Shown here piece after piece: positions 26,449 through 35,810 of a stretch of 51,152 nt of DNA. Under the pieces are notes generated by a model. It ran no database searches. It was not told the DNA's origin and saw only the letters and a list, made by a program, of their open reading frames with translations. The translations under genes and the position numbers were made by a program. Position 1 is the stretch's first letter; each line of letters begins with the position of its first letter. Source of the stretch: Bacillus sp. (in: firmicutes) (GTDB lineage: Bacteria; Bacillota; Bacilli; Bacillales; Bacillaceae); NCBI GenBank assembly GCA_031180405.1, contig JAPSLU010000010.1, forward strand, positions 1-51,152. Direction: 5' to 3'.

Positions 26449-27318
26449 ATGGTGATGAACAAGATTCGTCCATATATCATGATTGCACCCGCTATAACGG
26501 TATTTTGTTTATTCTTTATTTATCCGATAGGCTACATGATTTATTTAAGTATGCATGACTGGAATTTTGTAAGTCCTGAAAAAACATTTGTAGGAGGAGA
26601 CAATTTTAAGAACCTTTTTTCAGAGCGCGAATTTATAGAAGTCATGCAAAACACGTTTACATACACAGGATTGACTGTATCATTGACCATTTCTATTTCG
26701 TTGTTGCTAGCACTTTGGTTGAATAGAAAGGGAGCCGTATATGGAATGATACAAGGGGCCATTTTTAGCCCTCACATTATTTCTCTCGTTTCTGTGTCAA
26801 TGCTTTGGATGTGGCTTATGGATACGGATTATGGATTATTGAACTGGTTTTTAAATTTATTCGGTTTCTCAAATGTTCCTTGGTTGACAGATCCAAACAC
26901 TTCTTTATTTTCACTTGTCATTGTTGCTGTTTGGAAGAGCATTGGCTTTAATACCTTAATATTTATTGCAGGGCTTCAAAGTATTCCTCGTGACATATAT
27001 GAAGCAGCGGAACTTGATGAATCTAGCAAAGTACGTACTTTTTTTAAGTTAACGTTACCGATGCTGTCTCCTACATTATTTTTCTTAACGGTTATAAGTT
27101 TAATAGGTTCCTTCCAGGTTTTTGAAACAATCTCTATCATGACTAAGGGTGGACCTATTAACTCAACGAACACATTTGTTTATTACATTTATGAGTATGG
27201 ATTCAGCTTCTTTAAAATTGGGTATGCATCTGCAGCAGGAGTCATTTTGCTTATTATTGTGAGTTTGCTAACGATCGTCTACTTTCGTATTCTTTCACAA
27301 AAAGTTCATTACCGTTAA
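26449..27318 (+). CDS. ugpA: ABC transporter permease, UgpA/MalF type
   Basis: This 289-residue protein has six predicted membrane segments. The EAA loop YEAAELDESSKVRTFFKLTLPMLSP contacts the ATPase. It starts MVMNKIRPYIMIAPAITVFCLFF. The ATG at 26449 is 8 bases after GGGAGG and lies 1 base after the ugpC stop, so translation is probably coupled. Confidence 0.9.
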   Translation: MVMNKIRPYIMIAPAITVFCLFFIYPIGYMIYLSMHDWNFVSPEKTFVGGDNFKNLFSEREFIEVMQNTFTYTGLTVSLTISISLLLALWLNRKGAVYGMIQGAIFSPHIISLVSVSMLWMWLMDTDYGLLNWFLNLFGFSNVPWLTDPNTSLFSLVIVAVWKSIGFNTLIFIAGLQSIPRDIYEAAELDESSKVRTFFKLTLPMLSPTLFFLTVISLIGSFQVFETISIMTKGGPINSTNTFVYYIYEYGFSFFKIGYASAAGVILLIIVSLLTIVYFRILSQKVHYR

Positions 27319-27332
27319 CAAGGAGGGTCTGT

Positions 27333-28157
27333 ATGAAATCATTATCAATAGGAAAGGTATTAAATGGGATTGGACTTATTCTGGTAGTTGCTATTTTCGC
27401 CTTACCATTTGTTTGGATGATCTCTACATCGTTCAAAACGTTAGGTGAAACTCTTACCTTTCCACCAAAGTGGATCCCAGAGCAGTTTATATGGGAGAAC
27501 TTCTCAAAGGCTTGGAATTCAGGACCTTTTTTACATTACTTTTTTAATAGTTTAATTGTATCTATTGCCATTCTAGTTTTGCAGTTCTTAACAATTATCC
27601 CAGCAGCCTATGCATTTGCACGTTATCAATTTAAGGGGAGTAAGATTTTCTTTGCGCTAACAATGGTTACATTAATGATTCCCGCGCAATTAATTTTTCT
27701 CCCTGTCTATTTGCAGATGAGTTCATGGGGACTACTTGATACATTATGGTCACTTATTTTACCGTTTGCTTCAAGTGCATTTGGGATTTTTATGTTACGC
27801 CAATCATTTATGCAAGTTCCAGAAGAGCTTCTTGAAGCAGCAAGATTAGATGAAGCATCAGAGTGGAAAATTATTTTTCGAATTATGATTCCAATGGCGA
27901 AGCCTGTACTCATTACATTTGCGTTATTTAGCTTTATTTCCCATTGGAATGATTACTTTTGGCCACTAGTTATGACAACGAGTGATAACGTCCGTACGCT
28001 ACCGATTGGGATTTCACAATTGAGAGAAGTAGAAGGCGGTATAGCCTGGAATGTATTGATGGCTGGAAATATGATACTCGTTATTCCAATATTAATTGTG
28101 TTTTTCTTTGCCCAGCGTCAAATCATTCGAGCATTCATTTATACAGGTGTTAAATAA
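27333..28157 (+). CDS. ugpE: ABC transporter permease, UgpE/MalG type
   Basis: This 274-residue protein has six predicted membrane segments. The start LPFVWMISTSFKTLGET and the EAA loop LEAARLDEASEWKIIFRIMIPMAKP are typical of the MalG branch, with a C-terminal FFFAQRQIIRAFIYTGVK. AAGGAGGGTC precedes the ATG. It is the partner of the preceding permease. Confidence 0.9.
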   Translation: MKSLSIGKVLNGIGLILVVAIFALPFVWMISTSFKTLGETLTFPPKWIPEQFIWENFSKAWNSGPFLHYFFNSLIVSIAILVLQFLTIIPAAYAFARYQFKGSKIFFALTMVTLMIPAQLIFLPVYLQMSSWGLLDTLWSLILPFASSAFGIFMLRQSFMQVPEELLEAARLDEASEWKIIFRIMIPMAKPVLITFALFSFISHWNDYFWPLVMTTSDNVRTLPIGISQLREVEGGIAWNVLMAGNMILVIPILIVFFFAQRQIIRAFIYTGVK

Positions 28158-28179
28158 TAAAAAGAAATGAGGAACGACA

Positions 28180-28905
28180 ATGAATAGATGTGTTGCCCAT
28201 CGTGGTTGGTCTGGAAAAGCACCCGAAAATACAAAAGCAGCGTTTCAGCTTGCAATTGATAATCCCGCCATTTCAGCGATTGAATTAGATGTACATTTAT
28301 CAAAAGATGGAGTACCTGTGGTCATTCATGATCATTCCGTTGACAGAACTACAAATGGTAGTGGAAGGATAATTGATCTGACAGTAGAAGAACTTTGTAA
28401 GCTAGATGCAGGATCTTGGTTCGGAGCGGAATTTTCAGGAGAACGTATTCTACTTTTAGAAGAAGTTTTAGAAATGACAAAAGGGAAGAAAAGGTTATTA
28501 ATTGAATTAAAGCAAATGGGTTCTTACTATACAGGTATTGAACAAAAGGTAGCTGATCTGATTCAAAAGCATAATCTTCAAGAAGAAGTATTAGTCATTT
28601 CTTTTGATCATGAATCACTGCGAAAAATAAAAGCAATCGATGTAGAGTTAAAAACAGGTCTTATTTATTTAGGTATGCCAACATTGCTTCTTGAACAAGC
28701 AGCGTATACTGGGGCGAACCATCTTTCTTTTTATCATGGTTTCCTAACGAAGGAGATTGTGGAGATACTTTTATCTAATAATATTGAAATTGGTGCATGG
28801 ACAGTAGATGATATGGAAGCATTAGAAAGAATAAAAGCACTTAGCAGCAAAATTCATATTACGACCAATCATCCAGAACAATTGATTTATCAATATGAAA
28901 AGTAA
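28180..28905 (+). CDS. ugpQ: Glycerophosphodiester phosphodiesterase
   Basis: This 241-residue TIM-barrel enzyme splits glycerophosphodiesters into glycerol-3-phosphate and an alcohol. Catalytic and metal motifs are AHRGWSGKAPENT, IELDVHLSKDG, VIHDHSVDRTTNG and LIELK. No signal peptide is present, so it acts in the cytoplasm like UgpQ rather than secreted GlpQ. It is the last gene of the import operon, so diesters are probably imported and then cleaved. GAGGAACG precedes the ATG. Confidence 0.9.
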   Translation: MNRCVAHRGWSGKAPENTKAAFQLAIDNPAISAIELDVHLSKDGVPVVIHDHSVDRTTNGSGRIIDLTVEELCKLDAGSWFGAEFSGERILLLEEVLEMTKGKKRLLIELKQMGSYYTGIEQKVADLIQKHNLQEEVLVISFDHESLRKIKAIDVELKTGLIYLGMPTLLLEQAAYTGANHLSFYHGFLTKEIVEILLSNNIEIGAWTVDDMEALERIKALSSKIHITTNHPEQLIYQYEK

Positions 28906-28920
28906 ACGGAGGGTAATATA

Positions 28921-29889
28921 ATGACTCAAGGAAAGATTTCGTTTATCATTCCATCATTTAATGAAGCTGACAATATTCCTAGGGTGCTTGAAGCTATTAA
29001 TAAGGAGATGGACAATCTTTTTTATCGATATGAGGTTATCTTTGTTGATGATGGGAGTTCGGATAAAACGTTGGATACCATTCAGCAGTTAGCGTTTCAA
29101 TATGATGAAGTCAAATACATTTCGTTTACAAGGAACTTTGGAAAAGAGTCCGCGATGCTTGCGGGCCTCCAGCATGCAAAAGGTGATGCAATCATTATGA
29201 TGGATGCGGATTTACAACATCCGCCTTCTATTATTGGTCAACTATTAAGAGGATACGAAGAAGGCTATGACCAAGTAATCGCTAAAAGGAATCGAACAGG
29301 TGAATCCCCTGTCCGTTCATTCATTTCATCTTGTTTTTATCGGATCGTTAACCGTACAGTCGATGTACATTTATCTGACGGGGAAGGGGATTTTCGCCTT
29401 TTAAGCCGAAAAGCTGTTAACGCTCTTCTCACGTTAAGTGAAGGCAATCGTTTTTCAAAAGGGCTATATTCTTGGATCGGTCTCGAACAAAAAACGATTT
29501 CCTATGAAAATGTGACTAGAGAGCACGGTGAAACAAAGTGGTCATTTTCAAAACTACTAAACTATGGAATTGATGGAATTGTGTCCTTTAATCATAAGCC
29601 ATTGCGTGCCTGCTTTTATACGGGTGCATTTGTTTTAATGATATCGCTTATTTATATAACCATATCATTTATCCAAATTCTTAATAAAGGAATAGCTGTA
29701 CCTGGATATTTCACTATTATATCTGCTGTTCTTTTTTTAGGCGGTATTCAGCTCGTCTGTATGGGCATCATCGGTGAATATATTGGGAGAATTTATAATG
29801 AAACAAAAAAACGCCCGCATTATTTGGTTCAAACAGCAAACATTGATACATCAACAAAAGTGAGAGAAAAGCATGCCATTAATTCGTAG
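28921..29889 (+). CDS. csbB: GT2 polyprenyl-phosphate glycosyltransferase, CsbB/GtrB type
   Basis: This 322-residue protein has a GT-A domain starting ISFIIPSFNEADNIPRVL, with DDGSSDKT and the metal-binding MMDADLQHPP. Two C-terminal membrane segments follow (about 232-255 and 265-290). It should transfer a sugar from a nucleotide donor to undecaprenyl phosphate on the cytoplasmic face. CsbB in B. subtilis does this with GlcNAc for lipoteichoic acid. The next two genes supply the flippase and transferase expected of a three-component system, and it overlaps gtcA by 17 bases. Confidence 0.88.
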   Translation: MTQGKISFIIPSFNEADNIPRVLEAINKEMDNLFYRYEVIFVDDGSSDKTLDTIQQLAFQYDEVKYISFTRNFGKESAMLAGLQHAKGDAIIMMDADLQHPPSIIGQLLRGYEEGYDQVIAKRNRTGESPVRSFISSCFYRIVNRTVDVHLSDGEGDFRLLSRKAVNALLTLSEGNRFSKGLYSWIGLEQKTISYENVTREHGETKWSFSKLLNYGIDGIVSFNHKPLRACFYTGAFVLMISLIYITISFIQILNKGIAVPGYFTIISAVLFLGGIQLVCMGIIGEYIGRIYNETKKRPHYLVQTANIDTSTKVREKHAINS

Positions 29890-30289
29890 TGAATTTATAA
29901 AATTTGTGATAGTTGGCGGAATCAACACAATTCATTATTATCTTGTTTATATGTTCATTCTTCATTTAGTAGGCTTTCATTACTTTACCGCGCATATAAT
30001 CGGTTTTGTTAGTAGCTTAGTGGGTTCATTTTTCTTAAATACACTTTACACATATAAGGTAAAAGCGACTTGGGCGGCTTTTCTTCGCTTCCCACTAACG
30101 CAGTTGTTTAATACAACCGCTACTGCGGTTTTACTATTTCTTCTCGTTGAACAGCTGCATATAAATAGCAGCTTCGCACCGATGGTAGCAGTTCTATTTA
30201 CATTACCAGCAACGTTTATTCTGACAGGGAGAGTTTTAAAACAATCATGCAAAAGGAAAAAACTAAGTTATTATTCCTCAATCAAATAA
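29873..30289 (+). CDS. gtcA: GtrA/GtcA family flippase-like membrane protein
   Basis: This 138-residue protein has four membrane segments. FIKFVIVGGINTIHYYLVY, FVSSLVGSFFLNTLYTYK and FPLTQLFNTTATAVLLFLLV are typical GtrA-family features. It probably flips the undecaprenyl-phosphate sugar made by the upstream enzyme. It overlaps the csbB-type gene by 17 bases and yfhO by 43, a compact operon. Confidence 0.88.
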   Translation: MPLIRSEFIKFVIVGGINTIHYYLVYMFILHLVGFHYFTAHIIGFVSSLVGSFFLNTLYTYKVKATWAAFLRFPLTQLFNTTATAVLLFLLVEQLHINSSFAPMVAVLFTLPATFILTGRVLKQSCKRKKLSYYSSIK

Positions 30290-32904
30290 GTCATTCGATA
30301 AGAAGATATACCATCTTCAGTCTTTTGGTATGTAGCTTTCTTATTGCCCTTTTCAGTCATTTATTTTTTATCACGGAGTGGTTTGAAGGCCGGTATATGA
30401 CAGGAATCAATGATGGATTGTCACAAATGCAGCCGTTTAAACACCTATTATATAATCAGTATAAAAATGGACAGTTTTTTTATTCTCCTGACTTTGGTAT
30501 AGGTGGCGGTACATACACACAACTTGGCTATTATTTTTCTACCTCAATTGTTTTTCTTATTACAGCGGGTATAACGCTGATACTAGAGAGCATGGGTATC
30601 ATTAATCAGCCCGATATTTTTTATTGGGCAGATGCTATTTTAGTCATTAGTGTTATGAGAATGACGATCATTATAATGGTCACAACTATTTATTTTCGCT
30701 ATTTAAAGATGGATATAGTACCAGCATTTATTGGTGCTGTCGTATACAGTACAAGTATTATTTATTTCCGGCATGTGACATACTGGGAGTTTTTTGCAGA
30801 TGCTATGATCTGGCTTCCATTGCTTTTAATTGGGGTGGAAAAAATCATACGTGAAGCAAGAACGGGCATTTTTCTTTTTGCTGTCTCCGTAAGTTTGTTT
30901 GATAATTTTTATTTTGCTTATGTTAACTTCCTTCTAGTGGGACTTTACATATTATTCAGATGGTTTTTTCCGTTAACGGAAGGTGAATTAATAAAAAGAA
31001 AACAAATTAAATTTTATATAATAAGCGTTATCGCAGGTTTTTGCATTAGCGGATTTTCCTTTTTTCCGGCTGTGTTCGGCTATTTAAACAATTACCGTCC
31101 ACCATATGAAGATGGGGTGCCGCTATTTGACTTTGTCGATAACATTTTAATAAATGGTCGGATTCTCTATATCCCAGCATTTGTCCTTTTGTGTCTTATG
31201 TTAATATCATTGTATCAAAATCGCGTATTTCGATTTTTTGCTTCCTTTACGATTTTGCTTAGCATTTTGCATTTTAGTCCAATGGTTGGAAGTATATTTA
31301 ATGGATTTTCAGCTCCACAGTATCGGTGGGAGTATTTTTTGTCTTTAACAGCGGGTGGTGTTACAGCGGCTGCTCTTCCAATGGTTACCAAAATAAAAGT
31401 GAAACAGTTTATAGTGGCTTTAAGTATTACGATAAGTCTATATGTCCTTTTTTATCAGTTTGATCCGAAGTTAAAGTTCAAAGAGCTAACGGATGGATAT
31501 ATGGCAATTGCAGCTTTTCTAATCTTGGTTTGCCTTTGCGCCCTTGTAATAGCAAAAAATCAACATGCGGCAAAAGTTTTTCCTATACTAATCATTCTGA
31601 CAAGTATAACTAATGCAAATTATTTCCAAGAAAAACGACTAACAATCACTGGTACGGAATTTAGAGTATCCAAGGATTTTATGATGAGTAATGAATATAA
31701 TGGAGCTGATCAGCGGGAAGTAATCCGCCTTATCAAGGAGCAGGAAAAGGATCCGCTAGCTCGAATCGACTGGATGATTGATATGAGAAATAATACGCCA
31801 ATCGTGCAGGGATTTAAAGGGATGAGTGTCTACTCAAGTATTTTAAATAAAGAAATTTTATTATTTTATTTGAAAGATTTGGAGATAGATATGGGAAGGG
31901 AAAGTGTAAGCAGATTTGCGTCACTAGGGGATCGTGCAAACTTATACAGTATTCTGATGGGGAAATATTATGTAACGGAAAAATCTGATAGGTCGATTCC
32001 GTACGGGTTCAAAGAAATAGCATCTTCTGGGAAATATGTTGCCTATAAAAACGAATATTTACTGCCGTTTGTCCGTACAACTAATACTGTTTATCTAGAG
32101 GAAGAGTTGAAAAATGCTTCACCTGTAGCAAAAGAACAAGCGATGCTAACTGGAATTGTGCTTGAAGAAGGGAATTCGAATACACCTATTCCGGAAAGTG
32201 GAAATATTATTGATCGTGCCTCTATTGAAACTGTAAATTCCACCTATAAAAAAGGCATTTTAAAGGTGATAGAAGAAGAAGGTGGAGTGGATCTAATTTT
32301 CAACCATACGAATCCTTCAGTTAAAGATTATTATATTAAGTTTTATATGAAGGGCATAAAAAATAAAAAGGAATATATTCTTCAAGTCAACGATTTTATT
32401 ACCAACAGAAAAGAAGCTGATTCGATTTACCGGACGAATGTAGACGATATTGTCATAAGGATAAAAGCGGAAAATCGTATTTCATTACGAGTGCCAAAGG
32501 GTACTTACGAGCTAGGAGATATTAAGATATATGAAGAGACATATGAAGTGTTGGAGAAAGTAAAAGAAGAAAATAGCCAAACACCTATTAGTCAGGCAAA
32601 CTGGTCTGGCAACAGGCTTTCATTTACGTATCAGAATGATGCAAACAAACAATATGCGGTAATCCCGCTTCCGTACGAACAGGGCTGGACATTAAGAGTA
32701 AATGGTGAAAAACAAGAGATAAAAAAAGCAAATTATGCGTTTACAGGCATTAAGCTTCATGAAGGGAAAAATGAAGTGGAACTTGTCTATTATCCACCCT
32801 ATTTTTTTCAGTTGCTCATTTTATCTGTTGGCTCAATCTGTATAGTTCTCTATATCTTTAAACAAAGAAAACGATTATTCATTCCTGAACAAATATCCAA
32901 ATAA
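30247..32904 (+). CDS. yfhO: YfhO family GT-C glycosyltransferase
   Basis: This 885-residue polytopic protein has roughly 12-14 membrane segments over residues 15-460, an extracellular C-terminal region (about 480-850) and a last membrane helix near 855-875. Typical pieces are MTGINDGLSQMQPF, FSYSPDFGIGGGTYTQLGYY and the C-terminal PYEQGWTLRVNGEKQEI. In B. subtilis, YfhO, CsbB and GtcA modify lipoteichoic acid, with YfhO transferring the sugar outside. The start overlaps gtcA; the ribosome site GGGAG is 14 bases away, so coupling is likely. Confidence 0.9.
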   Translation: MQKEKTKLLFLNQISHSIRRYTIFSLLVCSFLIALFSHLFFITEWFEGRYMTGINDGLSQMQPFKHLLYNQYKNGQFFYSPDFGIGGGTYTQLGYYFSTSIVFLITAGITLILESMGIINQPDIFYWADAILVISVMRMTIIIMVTTIYFRYLKMDIVPAFIGAVVYSTSIIYFRHVTYWEFFADAMIWLPLLLIGVEKIIREARTGIFLFAVSVSLFDNFYFAYVNFLLVGLYILFRWFFPLTEGELIKRKQIKFYIISVIAGFCISGFSFFPAVFGYLNNYRPPYEDGVPLFDFVDNILINGRILYIPAFVLLCLMLISLYQNRVFRFFASFTILLSILHFSPMVGSIFNGFSAPQYRWEYFLSLTAGGVTAAALPMVTKIKVKQFIVALSITISLYVLFYQFDPKLKFKELTDGYMAIAAFLILVCLCALVIAKNQHAAKVFPILIILTSITNANYFQEKRLTITGTEFRVSKDFMMSNEYNGADQREVIRLIKEQEKDPLARIDWMIDMRNNTPIVQGFKGMSVYSSILNKEILLFYLKDLEIDMGRESVSRFASLGDRANLYSILMGKYYVTEKSDRSIPYGFKEIASSGKYVAYKNEYLLPFVRTTNTVYLEEELKNASPVAKEQAMLTGIVLEEGNSNTPIPESGNIIDRASIETVNSTYKKGILKVIEEEGGVDLIFNHTNPSVKDYYIKFYMKGIKNKKEYILQVNDFITNRKEADSIYRTNVDDIVIRIKAENRISLRVPKGTYELGDIKIYEETYEVLEKVKEENSQTPISQANWSGNRLSFTYQNDANKQYAVIPLPYEQGWTLRVNGEKQEIKKANYAFTGIKLHEGKNEVELVYYPPYFFQLLILSVGSICIVLYIFKQRKRLFIPEQISK

Positions 32905-32908
32905 GCTT

Positions 32909-32949
32909 ATATGGCATGATTCCTATACTCGTGAGGATACATGCCATAT
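32909..32949 (+). terminator. Possible terminator of yfhO
   Basis: ATATGGCAT (32909-32917) pairs with ATGCCATAT (32941-32949). Inner TCCT/AGGA could extend the hairpin. The T tract after it is weak. Confidence 0.4.
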
Positions 32950-33061
32950 TTGTATTGTAAAAGGAATTGGTTAGGTGGGTTCAGTTTTTAAGTTTTATCC
33001 AATTCATGCCCATCAAGCTTTTCATAGAGTTCTAGTGCTCATTCTATCATAATAAAAAATT

Positions 33062-33141
33062 TCCCCCAAAAAATACCTTAAAAGTAGAGTGATCCACCTA
33101 ATCTCATAGTTAGGGTAATGATCGTTTCTACTTTTAAGGTA
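33062..33141 (-). terminator. Long inverted repeat, likely terminator of the metallophosphoesterase gene
   Basis: TACCTTAAAAGTAGA (33074-33088) and its exact complement (33127-33141) enclose a 38-base loop with inner CCTAA/TTAGG. On the minus strand it is followed by TATTTTTTGG, giving a terminator for the gene at 33177. It lies between convergent genes. Confidence 0.65.
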
Positions 33142-33176
33142 CTACATATCATACCAATGGAAGAATCACGTTTCCT

Positions 33177-34016
33177 TTATCGGCTTGCAATTGGAATGAG
33201 GGGAATGTGGCAATTACGATGTTCGTCGGTACCTCTTGCAATTTTCGTTGGAGCAAAATGGTTAATATTTTCATATATAATTGGTGCACTTTGCGCGATA
33301 GCTGCATCGTCAAAATCAATCGCATTTACAGTAATCTCATTTTCTCCAATTTCAATGAGACGCAATGCATGCTGGTCTAGACAGGCAGACTTTTGCACAA
33401 AAGTCCAGTTTTTTTGCTTAACAATTGAATCTACGTGTGTATGTCCATTAAAATATAGCCCGATTCCTTCTTTTTTATCTAAAATGCTCCACATATCTAT
33501 GTCTGGATGAATCGAACCTTTGTCCATATTTGAGCGAGTAGTTGTATTATATACAGGATGATGGGCAAAAACGAGTAATGGCTTATTACCAGATGAACGA
33601 ACAACCTCTTCCAGCCACGAAAGTTGCTCATTATCTATCCAGCCACCCCAATCGTCGTAATCCATCTCTTTAGCAGTATCTAAAAAGGCAAAAACAGCTT
33701 TATCTGTTTCAAAAGAATGATACTGTGCTTGTCCAGTTATGCTTAATACTTCTTTTTTGGTCATAGCATATACATCATGATTTCCAAGTGCATGGTAGAA
33801 AGTGCGGTTTTTTTGATTAATTAAACCATAAACTTCCTTAAGTTCAGATTCTAGACCATAATTCGTTAAATCCCCAATAGAAACATAAAAATCTGCATCC
33901 GTTCCTAAAAATTGATCAATGAATCTTTCATAAAATGTTGAACGCGCCTCTTTTAATCCTGGAATTGCTTCATCAATAGAAGGGTAATGTAGATCACCAA
34001 TCATAGCAATTTTCAT
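33177..34016 (-). CDS. Calcineurin-like metallophosphoesterase
   Basis: This 279-residue cytoplasmic protein has the five metallophosphoesterase motifs: GDLHYP, SIGDLTNYG, LGNHDVY, FAHHPVYN and NGHTHVD. The ATG with its first base at 34016 is 7 bases after AGGAG. Upstream in-frame starts precede that ribosome site and are rejected. It has no signal peptide and carries a conserved DYDDWGGWID insert. The substrate cannot be deduced. It is transcribed toward yfhO, so it is not part of that operon. Confidence 0.85.
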   Translation of the reverse strand: MKIAMIGDLHYPSIDEAIPGLKEARSTFYERFIDQFLGTDADFYVSIGDLTNYGLESELKEVYGLINQKNRTFYHALGNHDVYAMTKKEVLSITGQAQYHSFETDKAVFAFLDTAKEMDYDDWGGWIDNEQLSWLEEVVRSSGNKPLLVFAHHPVYNTTTRSNMDKGSIHPDIDMWSILDKKEGIGLYFNGHTHVDSIVKQKNWTFVQKSACLDQHALRLIEIGENEITVNAIDFDDAAIAQSAPIIYENINHFAPTKIARGTDEHRNCHIPLIPIASR

Positions 34017-34398
34017 AATCATTCTCCTCTCAAAATAAAAGAATTGTAGCTGTGGAAAGATATCACAAATCAAACAGATGTGATACACAATTTATACAAT
34101 TATTAGTTTAAATGACTAATATTAAGAAGGGTTATGTAGGATGTAAATGTTAGGATAAAATACGTTAAAGTTAAGTTTACAAATCAAAAACAATATAAAC
34201 CTTTTCAATCAAAACTATACTAATAATTGAATAAGGACTAACAATTGCTATATTTGGTAATAGAGAAAGTGAAGTTTGGATCTGAGCCAGCATTTTAAGA
34301 AATAGAATACCATATTATTATTTTTCTGATTAAAGATAGAAAGAGGGCAATAAGTAAAGGGAAATTTTATAGTAAACAATCTTTTTATAAAAAGATTT

Positions 34399-34414
34399 AG
34401 TTTCACGTGAAACT
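34399..34414. other. parS-like perfect palindrome
   Basis: AGTTTCACGTGAAACT is a perfect 16-bp palindrome and matches parS TGTTTCACGTGAAACA at 14 of 16 positions, with only the symmetric outermost bases changed. It lies in an intergenic region, just beyond the nos terminator. ParB binding is inferred. Confidence 0.75.
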
Positions 34415-34429
34415 TTTTATATTGATTAA

Positions 34430-34456
34430 TAATAAAAACCAACATTTTAGTTGGCT
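34430..34456 (-). terminator. Terminator of nos
   Basis: On the minus strand CCAAC-TAAAAT-GTTGG is followed by TTTTTATT. It lies 12 bases after the nos stop. Confidence 0.75.
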
Positions 34457-34466
34457 TTACCAAAAA

Positions 34467-35549
34467 TTAATATCGTCTAGATTGATAAAAAAAGTTAGGT
34501 TTTTTAATAACATTAGTATATGGTTTATGAAAAATATGTGTTGTAGCTGGTGCTAAGGGTGGGATGAGCCAAGTCCAATCCCCTGAAACAGACCTTTCAC
34601 TTTCCATTTCTTTTTCTTCAAATTTTTTAAATTGTTGTGCAGCGGTATGATGGTCTACTATACTAACCCCATCTTCCTTATATGAATGTAAGACTGCTGT
34701 ATTCAATTCTAAGAGTGCCCGATCCTTCCATAGAGATATATTACTTTTAATGTCCAATTCCATTAAATTTCCTATTAGAGGTAGCAAATTATACCGTAAT
34801 TCATCTGCTAAGTTTCGTGCTCCTATCTCCGTGCCCATATACCAGCCATTAAAAGGGGCCGCCGTATAAGTAATGCCTCCAATTTCAAGCGTCATATCTG
34901 AAATAATCGGAACTGCATACCATTTCAGGTTTAAATCTTCAAACCACTTGTAATGTGGATGGCGAATAGGAACTTGAAGAAGAAGCTTTTCTGGTATCTC
35001 GACTATTTTCGGATGATCTTCATTAATTTGAATGATTAAGGGTAAGACATCAAATTTTCCAAACTTCGGTTCCCATCCAAGATTTATACAGGTTTCTGTA
35101 AAGGATACGGAGTGCGGATCCCCTAAAACACCTTGTTCAGTTTTATAACCAGCATAGCGGATCAATTGATGATTCCATATATGTACAGTTTTATTAGGTT
35201 TCTTCTGTGAAAAAATTGTTATTGTAGGACGTATACGCCCATTATTCGTTGCATAATCGATATGCTCAAATAATGCTTCAATCATTTCTTCCTCTGTGTT
35301 TATGTCCCTCTTATCGAAAACGTTTAAATGATCCCAAAATAATCTTCCTATACAACGATTACTATTACGCCAAGCGACTTTTGCCCCATATTCTAGTTCC
35401 AGGGTTGTGTGTTCATAAAAACCTTGGCTTTGTATATGTTTTCCAATTTCATCCAATCTATTTTGTATTTCCTGCTCAGTTTTATTTAATTCCCTATAAC
35501 AAGAATGAATAAATTCCTTTGCCTCATTAAGTAGTTCATTAATCAACAT
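34467..35549 (-). CDS. nos: Nitric oxide synthase oxygenase
   Basis: This 360-residue bacterial NOS oxygenase makes NO from arginine using an external reductase. The haem thiolate is C66 in [10 protein letters not shown]. The substrate-binding region has [16 protein letters not shown], with the family Glu, and pterin-site and C-terminal features follow ([13 protein letters not shown]). No reductase domain is attached, as usual in Bacillus. AGGAGG lies 4 bases before the ATG; an in-frame TTG one codon later is equally well spaced. It is a single gene with its own terminator. Confidence 0.96.
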   Translation of the reverse strand: MLINELLNEAKEFIHSCYRELNKTEQEIQNRLDEIGKHIQSQGFYEHTTLELEYGAKVAWRNSNRCIGRLFWDHLNVFDKRDINTEEEMIEALFEHIDYATNNGRIRPTITIFSQKKPNKTVHIWNHQLIRYAGYKTEQGVLGDPHSVSFTETCINLGWEPKFGKFDVLPLIIQINEDHPKIVEIPEKLLLQVPIRHPHYKWFEDLNLKWYAVPIISDMTLEIGGITYTAAPFNGWYMGTEIGARNLADELRYNLLPLIGNLMELDIKSNISLWKDRALLELNTAVLHSYKEDGVSIVDHHTAAQQFKKFEEKEMESERSVSGDWTWLIPPLAPATTHIFHKPYTNVIKKPNFFYQSRRY

Positions 35550-35757
35550 TAATCCTCCTATGATGAATTATGCTCTAATAATATCATAATGGGTTTGAAT
35601 AAAAACAACCGCATTTGATAGAAAATCATCCTACCACTTAATCCCTAACAGGTTTACTTTGTTTTATTAATCTATCCGGCCCCGTTAACATAAAAAGCGA
35701 CTGTTCATATAGAACAATTGCCCCTTTAGTTGAATAAAACTTCTGTAATTATTCTTT

Positions 35758-35797
35758 TTTAAAAGAAATGGCTTATCGAGGTTCGATAAGCCATTTC
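35758..35797 (-). terminator. Terminator of the bstA-type gene
   Basis: GAAATGGCTTATCGA (35765-35779) and its exact complement (35783-35797) form a 15-bp stem with a 3-base loop. On the minus strand TTTT follows. The rest of the 261-base gap between this gene and nos shows nothing recognisable except an inverted copy of a 14-base string also found near 16612. Confidence 0.85.
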
Positions 35798-35810
35798 CAT
35801 ACATATTGTA

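Larger units (their letters stand above)
34017..34466. other. Gene-poor interval containing a parS site
   Basis: The 450 bases between the metallophosphoesterase gene and nos are AT-rich. They contain the phosphoesterase promoter region, the parS palindrome at 34399 and the nos terminator at 34430. A 71-codon minus-strand frame here has no ribosome site and a composition typical of noncoding AT-rich DNA. Confidence 0.6.

Noticed and set aside
33118-33510. 130-codon plus-strand frame
   Set aside because: It is antisense to the metallophosphoesterase gene, whose motifs are clear, and its translation shows no family pattern.
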